DNA from: VGNY01 sp964549635
Lineage (GTDB): Bacteria > Chloroflexota > Dehalococcoidia > GIF9 > UBA5629
Direction: 5' to 3'
Assembly: GCA_964549635.1 (NCBI GenBank)
Contig: CAZJVJ010000010.1
Location: 1 to 54,122 of the forward strand
DNA length: 54,122 nucleotides
This document shows positions 42,812-51,869 of the stretch, piece by piece. The first letter of the stretch is position 1. Each line of letters starts with the position of its first letter. The notes beneath the pieces are model-generated. The model was not told the DNA's origin and ran no database searches. It saw only the letters and a list, made by a program, of their open reading frames with translations. Position numbers and translations under genes: made by a program.

Positions 42812-43552
42812 ATGCTCACTATCAACTATGACCTGATAGGAATTAAAAAAGATGAGCGGATTCTGGATGTTGGCTGCGGTGAAGGTAGGCATAGCTGGGA
42901 AGCGTGCAAACGCAACGACTGCCTAGTTTGCGCCCTAGATGTAGATGAAACAAGCCTGAAAAAAGCGTATTATGCATTTTATCTTCTGGATAGACAGGGC
43001 GAAACTAAAGGGAAATGGCTTATCCTTAAGGGAAATATTTTAGAGCTTCCTTTTAAAGATGCTTCCTTTGATAAAGTCATCTGCTCCGAAGTACTGGAAC
43101 ATGTTCAAGATGATGTACAAGGTATTAGAGAGTTAGTAAGAGTTTTAAAGGAGGAAGGGACGCTTGCAATTAGTGTGCCTTCCTACATACCCGAAGCCAT
43201 TTGCTGGAAGCTATCCGAGAGGTATCACAATAAGCCCGGAGGGCATATCAGAATATATAAGGCTAGAGAACTAATATCCAAATTACAGCAGAACAAATTG
43301 TATGTCTACGCTATCCGGCGAGAGCACTCGCTTCACTCATTCTATTGGATACTCCGTTGTCTCTTTGGAATAGATAATGAAAAAGCTCTGCTCCCTTCGC
43401 TCTACCACAAATTTCTGGTATGGGACATTTACCACGGTAGTAAGCCTGTTCGACTTCTGGACCGCCTCCTGAACAAATTTTTCGCCAAAAGCCTTGTCAT
43501 TTATGCGCGCAAATACAGAACTGGCTCAAAAACCTGTCATTCTATTGCCTGA
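42812..43552 (+). CDS. class I SAM-dependent methyltransferase (UbiE/Methyltransf_11 type)
   Basis: 246 residues. SAM motif I is ILDVGCGEGRHSWEACK; motif II region CALDVDETSL; FDKVICSEVLEHVQDDVQG, and RELVRVLKEEGTLAISVPSY for the later motifs. The C-terminal third is unusual for this family and not recognised. Substrate unknown. Its last 27 bases overlap the convergent methyltransferase gene at 43526. Confidence 0.8.
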   Translation: MLTINYDLIGIKKDERILDVGCGEGRHSWEACKRNDCLVCALDVDETSLKKAYYAFYLLDRQGETKGKWLILKGNILELPFKDASFDKVICSEVLEHVQDDVQGIRELVRVLKEEGTLAISVPSYIPEAICWKLSERYHNKPGGHIRIYKARELISKLQQNKLYVYAIRREHSLHSFYWILRCLFGIDNEKALLPSLYHKFLVWDIYHGSKPVRLLDRLLNKFFAKSLVIYARKYRTGSKTCHSIA

Positions 43553-44380
43553 ACTCTTTGGTCTGCAGGTAATCACAATAACATCACTAATTGAAGGTAG
43601 GCGCCGGGCTATTTTATCAAGAAAATTCAATACAGTGAACGATATTTTTCTGGGGCACATAGCCAGCAACATGCCCCACCAGGGGAGGCCAAAAAACAAT
43701 GAGATTCCCGACGCCTGCTCTACCTGAAGGTAGTCGCCCACCAGACGTTTAAGTGCCGAATAATCAAACTTATAGGTGTGGTCCGCTGGTACTTCCCATG
43801 GCATTCGTCCTCCCCAGGGCCTGTACCTAAGTTTATTCCTCAATCTCCACATCATCCTTCCTAATTTAAAGCCGAGGCTCTCAAAATTAGCGATGGCTAT
43901 TATTGCCTTCCCCCGTGGGTTCAACACTCGAGCAATCTGCTGTACGACCACAGTCGGCTCATAAAAATGGTCCAAAGCACCCTTGCACACAACTTTATCC
44001 ACAGACTGATCTCGAAACGGCAAATATTCCCCCACGCCACGAACAAGAGCCATAGTTGCCCCATTTTGGGAAATATAATCTTTAGCATATTCAATCATTA
44101 TGTTCGAAGGCTCAAGCCCGATAACTTTCGCCCCCTTTTTTGCTAGCTCCACACCATCAAAGCCTCGACCACAGCCTATGTCCAAAATTCTTTCGCCTAT
44201 TGATGGGCTCACCTTTTTCAAGGTAACCTTATTCATTTGTTGAAACAAAAACTCTACATCTGGATTAACTACCTCGGGGATTAAGTCTTTATCGTTCCAT
44301 CCGAGATCGAACCGAGAATGTCTCTCGCCATTAGCAAAAGCTCCAGGGGCAACTACACTTCCAAAAAAGTCAGCTATCAC
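43526..44380 (-). CDS. class I SAM-dependent methyltransferase
   Basis: 284 residues from a GTG at 44380 that overlaps the proC stop (GTGA). SAM site ILDIGCGRGFDGVELAKKG, VIGLEPSNIMIEYAK, YLPFRDQSVDKVVCKGALDH and IARVLNPRGKAIIAIAN. A long tail with an aromatic-rich stretch (FFGLPWWGMLLAM) follows. Translationally coupled to proC; substrate unknown. Confidence 0.8.
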   Translation of the reverse strand: MIADFFGSVVAPGAFANGERHSRFDLGWNDKDLIPEVVNPDVEFLFQQMNKVTLKKVSPSIGERILDIGCGRGFDGVELAKKGAKVIGLEPSNIMIEYAKDYISQNGATMALVRGVGEYLPFRDQSVDKVVCKGALDHFYEPTVVVQQIARVLNPRGKAIIAIANFESLGFKLGRMMWRLRNKLRYRPWGGRMPWEVPADHTYKFDYSALKRLVGDYLQVEQASGISLFFGLPWWGMLLAMCPRKISFTVLNFLDKIARRLPSISDVIVITCRPKSSGNRMTGF

Positions 44381-45177
44381 TTAACACCTAGAGACTTAGC
44401 TTTGTTATAAGCAGCAATTACTGCTTTAAGGAACAAAGAACGCAACCCTCCTGCTTCCAGTTGAAGTAGCCCCTCTGCAGTAGTCCCTCCTGGCGATGTT
44501 ACCATATTCTTTAACTCAGCAGGATGTTTACCTGTCACCTCGACAACACGAGCTGACCCCAACACTGTCTGTATCACCAGTTTTTCCGCCACATCACGCG
44601 GAAAGCCTATATGCACACCCGCATCAACTAGCGCCTCAATAACAAGAAAAATGTATGCTGGGCCACTACCACTCAATGCTGTAGCCATATCTATATATTT
44701 CTCGCTATCAACATAGATTTCTTTACCTAAAGCAGCAAGAATAGACTGCGCCGCCTCTTTTTGCTTCTGGCTGACCTCAGCCGTCGCTGTCCATACTGTC
44801 ATGCCTTCACCGACCTGTGCTGGCATGTTTGGCATTGCCCGTACCACGTAAGAATAATCTAACCCAAGACACAAGCTTTCCACAGTAGCTCCAGCCACGA
44901 TGGACAGTACAAGCTGTTCAGACAGCAGCCCTTTCAACTTACCCAACACACTACCCAGTTCTTGTGGTTTAACGGCAAGAACAACGACCTCAGCCCCATT
45001 TATTGCCTTCCTATTATCACCGGTAACTCTAACGCCATACAACTTTTTGAGAATATCCTGCCTTGACCGGCTGATATCACTAACAACAATATCACTTGGT
45101 TCAGCCACATCGTTGGCCAGCAAGCTCTTAATAATGGCTTCACCCATGACCCCACCTCCAATAAAACTTATCTTCAT
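44377..45177 (-). CDS. proC: pyrroline-5-carboxylate reductase
   Basis: 266 residues from the ATG at 45177, which overlaps the yggS stop (TGATG) and has AGGAGG upstream. NAD(P) site ISFIGGGVMGEAII, then VVVLAVKPQ, VVRAMPNMPAQVGEG and the signature ALSGSGPAYIFLVIEALVDAG with MVTSPGGTTAEGL. Final step of proline synthesis. Confidence 0.95.
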   Translation of the reverse strand: MKISFIGGGVMGEAIIKSLLANDVAEPSDIVVSDISRSRQDILKKLYGVRVTGDNRKAINGAEVVVLAVKPQELGSVLGKLKGLLSEQLVLSIVAGATVESLCLGLDYSYVVRAMPNMPAQVGEGMTVWTATAEVSQKQKEAAQSILAALGKEIYVDSEKYIDMATALSGSGPAYIFLVIEALVDAGVHIGFPRDVAEKLVIQTVLGSARVVEVTGKHPAELKNMVTSPGGTTAEGLLQLEAGGLRSLFLKAVIAAYNKAKSLGVK

Positions 45178-45842
45178 CAATACCTCCTATCACCAAAAAT
45201 TGCTCGGCCTATTCTCACCATAGTCGCCCCCTCCTCAATTGCCACCTGAAAATCATCGGTCATCCCCATAGAAAGATGCTTTAGCCCCATGCTATCTCGA
45301 AGTTCCCTCAACTTTCGAAACACAGGGCGGACTTCCTCAGGGTCAACTGCTATAGGTGCAATTGTCATAAGCCCGATCACCTTCAGATTAGACAAACGTT
45401 TTATCTCCGCAACTGCTTTTACAACCTCATCAACAGCAAACCCACTCTTTGTCACTTCTCCAGACACATTTACTTCAATTAAGATAGGCAACGGCGCTTC
45501 TGCACACCGGTTTAGTATTTCAGCCAATCTCAATGAATCAACGCTGTGAATTATGTCAAATAAATTTGCTGCCTTTTTAGCTTTATTCGTTTGCAGGTGA
45601 CCTACCATATGCCATATGACACTTCCCCTCAGGTCCGAGAGTTGCCCTATTTTGTCCTCTGCCTCCTGGACACGGTTCTCTCCAAAATTTCTGATACCGC
45701 AGTCATAGGCTGCCCTTATGGCTGCAGCTTCAACCCCCTTGGTAACCGCCACGAGTATTACGTCGCTTGGCAACCTGTGGCTTCGTTCACAAGCCTCACC
45801 AATACGCCTTTGAACATCTCGCACATTCGCCGCTATATCCAC
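45177..45842 (-). CDS. YggS-family PLP homeostasis protein
   Basis: 221 residues, single-domain alanine-racemase-like barrel. VILVAVTKG contains the PLP lysine (K35); NFGENRVQEAEDK, WHMVGHLQTNKAKKA, HSVDSLRLAEILNR and LSMGMTDDFQVAIEEGATMVRIG are the family signatures. Binds PLP without a known reaction. GTG start with AAAGG. The yggS-proC order is common. Confidence 0.93.
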   Translation of the reverse strand: MDIAANVRDVQRRIGEACERSHRLPSDVILVAVTKGVEAAAIRAAYDCGIRNFGENRVQEAEDKIGQLSDLRGSVIWHMVGHLQTNKAKKAANLFDIIHSVDSLRLAEILNRCAEAPLPILIEVNVSGEVTKSGFAVDEVVKAVAEIKRLSNLKVIGLMTIAPIAVDPEEVRPVFRKLRELRDSMGLKHLSMGMTDDFQVAIEEGATMVRIGRAIFGDRRY

Positions 45843-45903
45843 ACCTTTATTCTAGCATGCCCAGAAACGACTGTGCGACATAATCCAGAGTGGATACAAA
45901 GTT

Positions 45904-46284
45904 CTACTCTACCGGATTAATCCGCCAGCTTTCATCCACCCATAGCCCCACAACTTGAACATTCAATCCCCAAGCCTTGACTACTCCAATCGCTGAAAGG
46001 ATATGCGCTACTTGTGTATCTCTATCAGCAGGATTTCCAGCGCAGTCATGATGTCCCACTACAGCAATGATTTTCGAGTTGTGACATTCCACAGAAATTT
46101 TAACCCTTCTTTTAATGGATTCGATAATAACCGCATCCCTATTCTCCGCCAATACTTTATTTGGGCCTGGTTCAGTCACCAAGTCAACATAATCAACACC
46201 ATACGCACTCTTTAAGTATTCGATTACCGGTATCTGGGTCCGGCCATCCATACAATTAATAGCGGTGCCAAATCTATTACTCAT
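45904..46284 (-). CDS. beta-carbonic anhydrase-like protein
   Basis: 126 residues from the ATG at 46284, which has GGAGGT upstream. The zinc signature CMDGR (C11, D13, R15) and GHHDCAGNP (H78, C81) fits the C-x-D-x-R and H-x2-C of beta-carbonic anhydrases, but the protein is much shorter than the 190-220 residues of typical members and belongs to a small relative family. Activity on CO2 is uncertain. Confidence 0.65.
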   Translation of the reverse strand: MSNRFGTAINCMDGRTQIPVIEYLKSAYGVDYVDLVTEPGPNKVLAENRDAVIIESIKRRVKISVECHNSKIIAVVGHHDCAGNPADRDTQVAHILSAIGVVKAWGLNVQVVGLWVDESWRINPVE

Positions 46285-46587
46285 ATTTTTACCTCCGTTG
46301 TACAAACAGTCTATTGCAAAGTAATAAAATTCCACGCACTGTAGTACCTTATAGCCATTGCAACTTATTTATTCTGTTATCAAATTTCACTTTAAAGTTT
46401 CCCGATTTCCGTTTTGAACGGAGCTACCAATCTCCACTCTCTAAATTCCTGTACTTCCGACATAATAAGTTTTGATCCCAAACCCAAGATGTAAGCTCAA
46501 ACGGTAAACCTTCCGGTTAGCTCGAAAGGCTCATTGCGGGGGAGCGACTCCTTCAGAAAGGTGCCCCCTTTGCCGCTTTCCTAAATC
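46285..46587. other. intergenic stretch with one inverted repeat
   Basis: No gene was seen. GGGGG (46538-46542) and CCCCC (46564-46568) flank a smaller CCTT/AAGG stem, a cruciform without a T-run. It marks the edge of a decayed region. Confidence 0.35.
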
Positions 46588-47128
46588 TTACCGCGTAATT
46601 AAAAAATTTCTCGAAACCTTATCCAATACAAGCCCAGCATCGGTGCTCAGCTTCACCGTACTAGATTTCCACGCATAATCAAAGTCGTGAAACAGTTCCG
46701 AAACTGCAAGTAATCCACCGGGCTTCAACACCCTCATTACCTCACGCAAAGCCCGGTTCCTATCAGGTATCTCCTGGCGAACAGTCACCATTACTACTAC
46801 GTCCAGATAGCTATCTTCGAACGGCAGTCCATAAGCGCTACTTCGAACAGCCTAGCATTCTTAATATCCCTATTCTCAGGCATGGATAGCTTCCTCTCAA
46901 GCTGCCACACCATATAGGCAATAAGAGCAATAAACGCTCCACTGTTACAGCCCGGTTCCAAAACTTCCATACCTCCCTTTATCCAACTTCGCTCTATGAA
47001 TTGTGACGGCGGCTGTATTCTTCACCTGTAATCACTATCCCGCAGCCGCCAAAAAATGCTTGTGCCGGGAAACGCCACATATTTCTAGTCAGCTTAACTA
47101 GACTCAGCCACAGGATAGGAAACGCCAT
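46588..47128 (-). pseudogene. UbiE-like methyltransferase, frameshifted and internally deleted
   Basis: Three frame segments make up one methyltransferase. The N-terminal segment (near 47128-47020) has a hydrophobic helix and WRFPAQAFFGG. Next comes PSQFIERSWIKGGMEVLEPG, then GAFIALIAY, running directly into WQLERKLSMPENRDIKN; the SAM motif II segment expected between them is missing. Another frame shift near 46830 leads to GLPFEDSYLDVVVMVTVRQE, and RALREVMRVLKPGGLLAVSE to the end at 46588. At least two shifts and a deletion make it non-functional. Confidence 0.75.
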
Positions 47129-47222
47129 GATACATAGTATGACTATTAGTGCAACTTTTAATGCTACGTCACTAATTTCATTGAACTCAACAAATATTAT
47201 GCAATTATGTGTGCTTGCATCG

Positions 47223-47430
47223 TTACTCTATTCCGATTCTATTAGCCAAATTAGCCTTGCACACAGAAGTTGACATCATTTACGACCTTAGATTAGTTGC
47301 CCTTAGAATAAGGAATGATGTGGTCAAAATGCAGATCGTCCCTGCTACCGCAAATCGCGCACCCCCCTCTATCTCTATTCCAGAGTTCCAACTTTATTGA
47401 TACAGGAATAAGCCTCGTATGGTCGATTTT
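47223..47430 (-). pseudogene. HNH endonuclease domain, broken
   Basis: Minus strand frame has ELWNRDRGGCAICGSRDDLH and FDHIIPYSKGN, the core of an HNH nuclease (CxxC, then DHIIPxSKGG). An in-frame TAA follows the SKGN. The rest, CKANLANRIGIE (equivalent to the family CxxCNLxK end), is in another frame after a further shift. One of its CxxC pairs has become CKA, so it is a remnant. Confidence 0.7.
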
Positions 47431-47969
47431 TTATGTTCATTAGCGCCACTTCCTAAATTATCACTAGCTTCTAACTGGAAATTAGAAACTCACCAACCGC
47501 AACTTTTGTCTAGCCAAGTATCAACTGGTTTAAACAGACCATTGTAAACCAAAATACCTGAGCGAATTTTTCGCAAACTTTCGCCAGCCCTGCATGTCCT
47601 GACCCTTTCTTGTTTTTCATCGCTGCTTGGTAGAACAGACCAATCCATGTCAGCATTCTGCACGATTTCTCATAGGTTGATCAAATATCTAGGGATTCCG
47701 CGTTCCGTTTTGCCTAAGAATATCATGTCCTTCATAGATTAAAATTCTTCTATCATCCCCTACTTTATCAGCATGAAAAGCATCTCTTTGTCGACTTATA
47801 AGTATCACACTGCCCCCTCATGCAGGGGAAATTCATCCCTCTTTGTAAATTTACCCCTTCCTGTCTTGCACACTTCTAAAAAATTACATTACCAGACTGA
47901 ATCATTTGTAAATTTATTCCAGACACACAACCGCATATCAGCAAAATTGAACAAAAACTAGCTTACCAA
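47431..47969. other. non-coding or decayed stretch before leuS
   Basis: No intact gene or RNA was recognised. A 50-codon minus-strand frame around 47500-47680 has protein-like composition (LVYNGLFKPVDTWLD) but no known match and no clear start. The base composition is more AT-rich than the neighbours. Confidence 0.3.
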
Positions 47970-50417
47970 TCACCCCACTACTATATTCACCAACCGCTGT
48001 GGAACATAGATAATCCGGGCAACCTTGTTATCTTTAATGTATGCTTTTATCCGGTCACGGTTTAACGCTAACTTCTTGGCTTCATCCTCAGTAATAGACA
48101 CCGGTACGATAACCTTGTCCCTTATCTTGCCATTAACCTGTATGACCAGCGTTACCTCTTCCTCCTTAGCCAGTTCCTCATCCCACCTTGGCCATGGCTG
48201 ATTGTGAATACTATAATGACGACCAATTCTCTCCCATAGTTCTTCTGTAATATGTGGTGCTGTTGGAGCCAGCAGTAACAGTAACTTGGCAACCGCCTCA
48301 TCCCACAGAGACTTGGAAACGGTGCCACACTCCTGCACCCTGTTCAGATAATTGGTGAACTCCATAAGAGCGGCCAGCATGGTATTGAAGCGGAATCTCT
48401 CAATATCGTTGGTCACCCTCTTGATAGTCTTATGAATCAGGTGACTAAGCTGCTTCTCTACAGCATCTTTGACATTTTTCTCCTCATAGCCTGCCGTTAC
48501 TAGGTTCCAGACACGGTTCACCCACCGGCTCATACCTACAATACCCTGGTCACTCCATTCACCACCGAGTTCCCACGGACCTATGAACATGAGATAAGCT
48601 CTAACAGCATCAGCACCAATTTCAGAGACATATGAATCCGGCGTGACCACATTGCCCTTTGATTTGCTCATTTTGTCACCCTGATAAATAATCGTCCCCT
48701 GATTAAAAAGCTTGATGAATGGCTCGTCGAAATCAACTATCCCTATGTCTCTGATCGCCTTAATGAAAAAGCGGGAATAAAGCAAGTGCATCACAGCATG
48801 CTCAGCACCTCCCGTGTACAAGTCCACCGGCATCCAAAACTTCAGCTTCTTTTTATCAAACGGATAATCATCAACACCTGGGCTGGTATAACGCAGAAAA
48901 TACCAAGAGGAGCACATAAAAGTGTCCATAGTATCAGTCTCCCTCTTTGCTGGAAGAGAACATCGTGGACAAACGGTATTTACAAATGATTCGCAGTATT
49001 TTAACGGGGATTCTCCAGTGGGCTTGAACTCGGCATCTGGCGGTAACAGTACAGGCAAATCTTTCTCCGGCACAGGCACAATGCCACATTTATCGCAGTA
49101 TACTATAGGGATCGGTGCCCCCCAGTAGCGTTGCCGCGAGATAAGCCAGTCTCGAAGTCGATAGGCTACAGCTCGCCTACCCAAACCTCTTTCCTCTAAG
49201 TAATCGCAGATAGCCTCAAACCCTTGCTCACTGGAAAGACCATCGAACTGGCCTGAGTTTACCATTGTGCCCGATTCGGTATAAGCACACACAAACTCCT
49301 CTCCCGACCAGCCTGGAGGCGCAATAACTACCCGTATAGGCAGCCCGTATTTTCTGGCAAACTCAAAATCACGCTGGTCATGCCCTGGCACTCCCATCAC
49401 TGCCCCAGTCCCATAACTCAGCAATACGTAATCAGCAATCCAAATGGGCACTGGTTCACCGTTAAGCCTGTTAATGACATAGCTCCCTAGAAAGACCCCC
49501 GTCTTTTCCCTCTCCACAGCCATTCTCTCTATCTCGGTTCGCCTTTGCGTCTCCAAAATGTACGCCTCTACTTCAGCTTTATGCTCAGGAGTGGTGAGCA
49601 GAGGCACCAGAGGGTGCTCCGGGGCTAGAACAAAAAAGGTCACACCAAATATGGTGTCAGGCCGTGTGGTAAATACCCTTATCTCCTTAGCTTCAATATT
49701 TTCATATTCCAGTCCAAAAGAGACCTCCGCCCCAATACTTCTGCCAATCCAGTTCGTTTGCATTATCTTTATGCGCTCAGGCCAGTCTATTTGACTGAAG
49801 TCCAAAAGCTCATCAGCGTATTTAGTGATACGCAAGAACCACTGCTCTAGCATCTTTCTCAGCACCCCTGTGCCGCAGCGCTCACAAGAGCCATCCCCAA
49901 GCACCTGCTCATTAGCCAGTACCGTCTGGCACCTGGGACACCAATTTACCGGTGCCTTAGCCCGATAAGCCAGACCAAACTCGTAAAGCTTGAGGAACAA
50001 CCACTGTGTCCACTTGTAATACTCAGGCAGGCAGGTGATGACCTCGCGGTTCCAATCATATATAGCCCCTATGCTTTTAAGCTGACGGCGCATGTTCTCA
50101 ATATTCTGCATCGTCCATGTATAGGGGTGAATTCCATGATTAATTGCAGCGTTCTCTGCCGGTAGTCCGAATGCATCAAAGCCCATAGGGTGGAGTACAT
50201 TATAGCCCTGCATCCGCTTGAACCGAGCATAGACATCAGAAGGCGCCATGGCATACCAATGCCCAATGTGGAGGTCACCTGAGGTATAGGGAAACATCGT
50301 TAGAGCATAAAATTTAGGACGGCTATCATCTTCGTTGACCTCGTAAAGGCAATCAGATGCCCACTTTTCCTGCCATTTCTTTTCAATTTCACTCGGGTTA
50401 TACTTAGAAACTCTCAT
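47970..50417 (-). CDS. leuS: leucyl-tRNA synthetase
   Basis: 815 residues, class Ia synthetase. HIGH motif in YTSGDLHIGHWYAMAPSD, the CP1 editing domain (about 220-420: RVFTTRPDTIFGVTF, GAVMGVPGHDQRDFEFA), a zinc-type CPRCSL and CDKCG segment, SSWYFLRYTSP, the KMSKS loop GDKMSKSKGNVVTPD, and the C-terminal anticodon domain ending VNGKIRDKVIVP. Full length. Confidence 0.96.
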   Translation of the reverse strand: MRVSKYNPSEIEKKWQEKWASDCLYEVNEDDSRPKFYALTMFPYTSGDLHIGHWYAMAPSDVYARFKRMQGYNVLHPMGFDAFGLPAENAAINHGIHPYTWTMQNIENMRRQLKSIGAIYDWNREVITCLPEYYKWTQWLFLKLYEFGLAYRAKAPVNWCPRCQTVLANEQVLGDGSCERCGTGVLRKMLEQWFLRITKYADELLDFSQIDWPERIKIMQTNWIGRSIGAEVSFGLEYENIEAKEIRVFTTRPDTIFGVTFFVLAPEHPLVPLLTTPEHKAEVEAYILETQRRTEIERMAVEREKTGVFLGSYVINRLNGEPVPIWIADYVLLSYGTGAVMGVPGHDQRDFEFARKYGLPIRVVIAPPGWSGEEFVCAYTESGTMVNSGQFDGLSSEQGFEAICDYLEERGLGRRAVAYRLRDWLISRQRYWGAPIPIVYCDKCGIVPVPEKDLPVLLPPDAEFKPTGESPLKYCESFVNTVCPRCSLPAKRETDTMDTFMCSSWYFLRYTSPGVDDYPFDKKKLKFWMPVDLYTGGAEHAVMHLLYSRFFIKAIRDIGIVDFDEPFIKLFNQGTIIYQGDKMSKSKGNVVTPDSYVSEIGADAVRAYLMFIGPWELGGEWSDQGIVGMSRWVNRVWNLVTAGYEEKNVKDAVEKQLSHLIHKTIKRVTNDIERFRFNTMLAALMEFTNYLNRVQECGTVSKSLWDEAVAKLLLLLAPTAPHITEELWERIGRHYSIHNQPWPRWDEELAKEEEVTLVIQVNGKIRDKVIVPVSITEDEAKKLALNRDRIKAYIKDNKVARIIYVPQRLVNIVVG

Positions 50418-50596
50418 AACAGGCTGATTTTATCCCGTTAAGGCTATTCCGTCAACCTTAGTTGGCAAGCTAACATACCTACGATCTTTGCTACTTGCTG
50501 AAACCCAGCCACTATATATTAAGCTTTCAAAAGCTGCAGCGAATTGTGCTGGTAACATTTGATAGAATAAAACAAAGCACTAGAAGGCACATGAAA

Positions 50597-50983
50597 ATGG
50601 AAAGTGACAAATTTCAAGCGCTTGTAGAAAAAGGCATCGAGGCACTACCAAATGAGTTTCGAAGCAGGCTGGAAAATGTCGAGATAGTAATCGAGGACTG
50701 GCCCAGCCCACAACAACTCAGGCAGCTAAGACTTAAAGATAAAACACAACTCCTGGGCCTTTATGAGGGAGTGCCAAGAACCAATAGAGATAGGGGCTAT
50801 AATCTGGTTTTACCAGATAAGATAACCATCTTCCAAAAACCCATCGAGACAAAATGTCACACTAGTAGGGAAATCGAAGAAGAGATAGGAAAAGTAGTGA
50901 GACATGAGATCGCCCACCACTTTGGTATCAGTGACACTACTCTACGTAAAATTGAAAGGCAAAAAACCAGGAGAAAAAGCTAG
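50597..50983 (+). CDS. small zinc metallopeptidase-like protein (zincin, PF06262-type)
   Basis: 128 residues from the ATG at 50597, with AAGG nine bases upstream; the longer frame back to 50495 lacks family conservation. The motif VRHEIAHHFGISD contains HExxH (H103, E104, H107) plus a downstream aspartate, the minimal gluzincin-like active site of this family. LLGLYEGVPRTNR and the LPDKITIFQKPIE segment are typical. Function of the family is unclear. A TAGAAT -10-like box lies about 30 bases upstream. Confidence 0.85.
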   Translation: MESDKFQALVEKGIEALPNEFRSRLENVEIVIEDWPSPQQLRQLRLKDKTQLLGLYEGVPRTNRDRGYNLVLPDKITIFQKPIETKCHTSREIEEEIGKVVRHEIAHHFGISDTTLRKIERQKTRRKS

Positions 50984-51028
50984 CTACCATCTGGCCACAT
51001 CAGTTTATTGTGTAACCTCGTGTTAGCT

Positions 51029-51811
51029 CTACTTTCCCACATAATTGGGAGGCCGTTTCTCTAAGAAAGCCTTTGCCCCTTCCTTTTGGTCCTGGGTGCC
51101 AAAACACAAAGCAAACAAGTCTGCCTCACACTCAATGCCAACTGACAGTGGTGTTTCTAGCGCTTTGTTTACTGCAAGCTTGGCAAATTTCAAGATAGCC
51201 GGGCTTTTGCTTTTAAGCTTCTTTATAATCTCTTCAACAGCGTCTCTAAGCTTATCTGCTGGGACAACCTTATTTACCAGTCCGAGCCGCAAGGCTTCCT
51301 CAGACGAAATGGGGTCACCGGTAAAAATCATCTCTCTAGCTTTCTTATCGCCTACCAGCCTGGGTAACACTTGTGTGCCTGCACCACCTGGTATAACCCC
51401 GACATTTATCTCTGGTTGCCCAAACCGAGCGTTTTCGGAAGCTATTATAATGTCGCAAGCCATCGCTAACTCACAGCCACCACCCAAAGCCAACCCATTC
51501 ACCATAGCTATTACCGGCTTCGGTATCTCCCTTATAAATGTATATGGTCTCTTTGTCCCTTTGGTCCAACTGATAACACTAAGGGGTGTCCATTCGGTAA
51601 ACATATTTATATCGGCACCAGCGCTGAAAGCCCTGTCCCCTGCCCCGGTAAAGACGATCACTTGTACCTCGTCATCGTCTTTGGTCTGTTCCAGAGCTGC
51701 AGTGACCTCGTTTAGCAGGGTCTGATTTTGGGCATTGAGTTTATCAGGGCGATTGAAGGTTATCCAGGCAACATTTTCCTTCTTTTCATAGATAATCGTT
51801 TCAAACTTCAT
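51029..51811 (-). CDS. enoyl-CoA hydratase/isomerase (crotonase family)
   Basis: 260 residues. Oxyanion-hole motifs AFSAGADI and ALGGGCELAMACD, with both catalytic glutamates of hydratases present (E in GGCELA and E in GQPEINVG), so hydration of 2-enoyl-CoA is expected. It lies downstream of the 4-hydroxybutyryl-CoA dehydratase-like gene with a 58-base gap and may act on its crotonyl-CoA product. The start ATG has AGGAGG. Confidence 0.92.
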   Translation of the reverse strand: MKFETIIYEKKENVAWITFNRPDKLNAQNQTLLNEVTAALEQTKDDDEVQVIVFTGAGDRAFSAGADINMFTEWTPLSVISWTKGTKRPYTFIREIPKPVIAMVNGLALGGGCELAMACDIIIASENARFGQPEINVGVIPGGAGTQVLPRLVGDKKAREMIFTGDPISSEEALRLGLVNKVVPADKLRDAVEEIIKKLKSKSPAILKFAKLAVNKALETPLSVGIECEADLFALCFGTQDQKEGAKAFLEKRPPNYVGK

Positions 51812-51869
51812 ACGTCCTCCTTTTGTTAAGTTTTTTGTCGTGACATAAGCTCTGCCTTTCTTCTGAGAT

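Noticed and set aside
47209..47400. 63-codon plus-strand frame in the decayed region
   Set aside because: Antisense to the HNH remnant; no ribosome binding site or family resemblance.
51045..51725. 226-codon frame on the plus strand across the crotonase gene
   Set aside because: Shadow of the enoyl-CoA hydratase gene; low-complexity serine-rich translation typical of antisense frames.
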